From assembly GCA_012513595.1 (NCBI GenBank), contig JAAZBY010000445.1, positions 1-7,300 on the forward strand: a stretch of DNA of 7,300 nt. The letters run 5' to 3'. The notes below the pieces were generated by a model. The model was not told where the DNA came from. It did not search any database and worked only from the letters and a program-made list of their open reading frames with translations. Numbering within the stretch: position 1 is the first letter of the stretch; each line of letters opens with the position of its first letter. Source of the stretch: Chloroflexota bacterium. GTDB lineage: Bacteria; Chloroflexota; Anaerolineae; UBA1429. The position numbers and the translations under genes were made by a program. Of the stretch, positions 5,268 through 7,300 are shown in pieces.

Positions 5268-5960
5268 ATGGTTGAGGCCGTCGTCGTCGAGGCGGATAGC
5301 GTTCGTTTCCCCATCGCGGAGCTCGCCACACGCCTGCGCGTGGAGCCCGGCTCGGACGACTATGCCGACCTGGCCCGGCTCGCCGCAGAGGCGGAGGGGG
5401 TGGCGCGCCCCAAGGCCTACTACCGCCTGGCCTACGTGGAGGCCAAGGGCGATGACTATGTCGTGGTGGACGGCGTACGGCTGACGAGCCGGGTCCTGCG
5501 CGTCAACCTGGAGACGGCCGACCGGCTGTTCGCCCAGGTGGCCACCTGCGGCGTCGAGCTGGACCGCTGGGCCCACGGGCTGGACGACGTCCTGTGGGAG
5601 TTCTGGGGCGAGGCGATCAAAGAGGCCGCCCTGCGCCAGGCCATCCAGGCCCTTCGCGGAGACCTGGAGGCCCGCTATCGCCCGGCCAAGAGCGCGCAGA
5701 TGGCCCCGGGTTCCCTGCCCGACTGGCCCATCGGCGAGCAACGCCCCCTGTTTGGCCTGCTTGGAGACGTCGAGGGGGCCATTGGCGTGCGGCTGACGCC
5801 CAGCATGCTGATGGTGCCCAACAAGTCGACCTCCTCGGTGCGCTTTGAGACCGAGACGGACTTTCAGTCCTGCCTGCTCTGCCCGCGGGAGGGGTGCCCG
5901 AACCGCCGCGCTCCGTACGACGGGGCGCTCTACCAGAGCCGCTTTCAACAGCGCCCGTAG
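5268..5960 (+). CDS. Free-standing MetH-type B12-dependent methionine synthase activation-domain protein with Cys-rich tail
   Basis: This 230-residue protein resembles the AdoMet-binding activation domain at the C-terminus of MetH. Key stretches are LFAQVATCGVELD (87-99), MAPGSLPDWP..EQ..LFGLLG (145-166, matching APGYP..EH..IW.LL of MetH) and IGVRLTPSMLMVPNKSTSS (172-190, matching G+.LTES.AM.P.AS.SG). In MetH this domain donates a methyl group from AdoMet to rescue oxidised cob(II)alamin. Here the MetH Gly-Tyr-Pro tyrosine is absent (G148-S-L), and the protein ends in C202-x2-C205-x4-C210-x2-R, which MetH lacks and which could bind metal or an Fe-S cluster. Small proteins of this kind often accompany UroD-like or other corrinoid methyltransferases in anaerobes; none is in this window. 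The gene follows DegV by 38 bp and precedes the next by 36 bp, so co-transcription is likely. Fold is confident; partner and activity are inferred. Confidence 0.82.
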   Translation: MVEAVVVEADSVRFPIAELATRLRVEPGSDDYADLARLAAEAEGVARPKAYYRLAYVEAKGDDYVVVDGVRLTSRVLRVNLETADRLFAQVATCGVELDRWAHGLDDVLWEFWGEAIKEAALRQAIQALRGDLEARYRPAKSAQMAPGSLPDWPIGEQRPLFGLLGDVEGAIGVRLTPSMLMVPNKSTSSVRFETETDFQSCLLCPREGCPNRRAPYDGALYQSRFQQRP

Positions 5961-5985
5961 CCGCCGCGCCGAGCATTGCCAGCAC

Positions 5986-5991
5986 TGGAGG
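5986..5991 (+). promoter_or_regulatory. Ribosome binding site deciding the start of the deacetylase-barrel-like gene
   Basis: TGGAGG lies five bases before the ATG at 5997. An in-frame TTG at 5976 would add seven residues but has no such site in front. Confidence 0.6.
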
Positions 5992-5996
5992 CCCCC

Positions 5997-7250
5997 ATGC
6001 GCGCCGAGATCACCCGCCACGCCCTGGACCGCGTGCCACTATCGCTGATCGTCGACGATTCGACCGCCCTGGTGAACCTGAACTACTTTTTCATGCGTGA
6101 CCGCAACCTGGCCGACGGGCAGAACCGCCGCTGGGAGGACGTGCCCGTGGTGCACCCGGAGTGGTTCACGCGGCAGTTCGGCGAGTGGTGCCTGGGCGCC
6201 GGGGTGAGGGGCAAGTTCTCGATGGTGCCCTGCCCGGCCGCGCTGGGGCGCATCGACCAGGGGTTGCCGCTCTTTTCGCAGGTGCAGCTCGCCTCATGGT
6301 TGGCGATGTGCCGCGAGGTGATCGCGCCGGCCTTCGACTTTACCCCGGAGATGATCACCCACACTTACGTCGTGGACCTGGACACGTTCCAGCCCCTCGA
6401 GACGCGCATCTGGGAGCAGTACCACTGGCACACCCTGCCGGTGGACCGCGAGGACCTGATTCACCGCTACATCGCCACGGCCTGCCGCATTCTGGAGAAC
6501 GTCGGGCTGCGGCCGGCGGGGGTGACGTCGCCCGGGGGGTTTGGCTCTCGCACGCGGGCCTTTTACGCGCGGGTGGCGGGGGAGGCCGTTCGCGAGGTGA
6601 CGGGCGCGGCCACGCCCTACTTTTTCCAGCGGATCGACGCTCAGGGGCGCGTCAACGACTATGTGTGGGAGCAGGACCCCGCCGCGGGCACGGCCGTTGG
6701 CGAGGTGGTGGCCTGCACCGACGACCGCACCGGCTCCTGGACGGGCTACGGCACGGTGGACGCCGACTATTACCTCACCGCCGACCTGGCGGGCGGGCGC
6801 CTGGCGGAGGTGATCGACAACGGCGATCCGTGTATCCTCTGCAGCCACTGGCAGGGCTTCTACGGGCTACACGCCGGCGATGGGCGCGGCTTTGCGGCGC
6901 TGCGCACGGTGGTCGACCGTCTGCGCCAGCGCGACCCACTCGGCGAGCACACCCGCTGGCGGACCTGCTCCGAGATCGCCACCTACACGGTGGCCCAGGC
7001 CATGGCCACCTGGCAGGTCGACGGTGACACGGTGATGCTGGACCTGCCGGTGCAGCCGAAGGAGCTGACGGTGCGCCTCACGACCGGAGCGGAGCCGCGG
7101 GGCGTCACCGTCGACGGGCAGCCGTTGCGGCGGGCGGCCTCGAGGGCGCAGTTCGAGAGCGGCACCTACCTGGCCGAGGACGGCGCGGTGCTGGCGGCGC
7201 TGGACCCGGCCGGGCGCACGGTGCGGGTGCGCGTGATCACTGGCGCCTGA
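5997..7250 (+). CDS. Uncharacterised protein, glycoside hydrolase/deacetylase (NodB-like) barrel superfamily
   Basis: This encodes 417 residues from the ATG. The opening VPLSLIVDDSTALVN (13-27) has the paired Asp (D20, D21) expected at the end of the first barrel strand of NodB-like deacetylases. GKFSMVP (72-78), EMITHTYVVD (118-127, H122), GVTSPGGFGSRTR (175-187) and ILCSHWQGFYG (280-290, H284) follow in the order of the barrel's metal and substrate loops. A C-terminal part from about 335 looks beta-rich and may be a small extra domain. I recall homologues of this long, deacetylase-like type in Planctomycetota, Verrucomicrobiota and Chloroflexota, with no known activity. There is no signal peptide or membrane segment, so it should act inside the cell on a soluble carbohydrate or derivative rather than on cell wall. 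It is the third gene of the DegV run. The superfamily call rests on motifs read by eye; a deacetylase reaction is not proven. Confidence 0.68.
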   Translation: MRAEITRHALDRVPLSLIVDDSTALVNLNYFFMRDRNLADGQNRRWEDVPVVHPEWFTRQFGEWCLGAGVRGKFSMVPCPAALGRIDQGLPLFSQVQLASWLAMCREVIAPAFDFTPEMITHTYVVDLDTFQPLETRIWEQYHWHTLPVDREDLIHRYIATACRILENVGLRPAGVTSPGGFGSRTRAFYARVAGEAVREVTGAATPYFFQRIDAQGRVNDYVWEQDPAAGTAVGEVVACTDDRTGSWTGYGTVDADYYLTADLAGGRLAEVIDNGDPCILCSHWQGFYGLHAGDGRGFAALRTVVDRLRQRDPLGEHTRWRTCSEIATYTVAQAMATWQVDGDTVMLDLPVQPKELTVRLTTGAEPRGVTVDGQPLRRAASRAQFESGTYLAEDGAVLAALDPAGRTVRVRVITGA

Positions 7251-7281
7251 GCAGGGCGCCTGCCCCGAACTGGAGAGACCG

Positions 7282-7300
7282 ATGTCAGACATGCCAGAAC
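7282..7300 (+). CDS. Start of a further gene (5' end only)
   Basis: An ATG at 7282 with GGAGAG four bases upstream opens the frame M-S-D-M-P-E and then runs off the window. It follows the preceding stop by 31 bp, matching the spacing of the other genes in this run. A second in-frame ATG is at 7291. Too little is present to guess a product. Confidence 0.5.

Noticed and set aside
4447..5331. 294-codon minus-strand frame opposite DegV
   Set aside because: It is His/Arg/Gly-rich with no motifs and lies antisense to a gene with the full DegV motif set.
7251..7263. GCAGG-GCG-CCTGC hairpin after the deacetylase-barrel-like gene
   Set aside because: A five-pair stem with a three-base loop, no T tract, immediately before the next gene's ribosome site. 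It is too weak to call a terminator.

Overview
The window is a high-GC (roughly 70% by eye) bacterial segment, densely coded, with clear Shine-Dalgarno sites ahead of nearly every gene. The gene content suggests an uncultured or environmental bacterium, most likely Chloroflexota: a small Ala/Pro-rich lipoprotein with a W...P-E-C...Y-M pattern that I remember from that phylum, a free-standing MetH-activation-domain protein and a DegV protein. DUF6807, Gfo/Idh/MocA and deacetylase-barrel proteins also abound in Planctomycetota, so the assignment is tentative.

Left part (1-3571): a divergent sugar-metabolism locus. A minus-strand gene, cut by the left edge, encodes a fusion of a xylose-isomerase-like TIM barrel and a Gfo/Idh/MocA NAD(P)-dependent oxidoreductase. 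Facing away from it on the plus strand are a stand-alone TIM-barrel epimerase/isomerase and, overlapping by ATGA, a DUF6807 (so-called PmoA-family) protein. The 227-bp gap between them carries two back-to-back sigma-70-type promoters and an 18-bp near-palindrome over the predicted plus-strand start site, so the two sides are probably co-regulated. The enzyme set (oxidoreductase, two metal-dependent isomerase/epimerase barrels and a DUF6807 protein) fits catabolism of an unusual sugar, sugar acid or glycoside through a keto intermediate. The substrate cannot be read from the sequence.

Middle (3572-4383): the DUF6807 gene is followed by two hairpins, one a large nested GC-rich stem, which look like a transcription end. 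A possible promoter then leads into a small predicted lipoprotein gene.

Right part (4384-7300): a tightly packed plus-strand run with gaps of 31-38 bp. It holds a DegV-family fatty-acid-binding protein, a protein with the MetH AdoMet/B12-activation-domain fold and a C-terminal Cys cluster, an uncharacterised cytoplasmic deacetylase-barrel-like protein, and the first codons of another gene. Why a lipid-binding protein, a corrinoid-reactivation-like protein and a carbohydrate-barrel protein sit together is not explained by any pathway I know.

No tRNA, rRNA, CRISPR array, insertion sequence or long direct repeat was seen.
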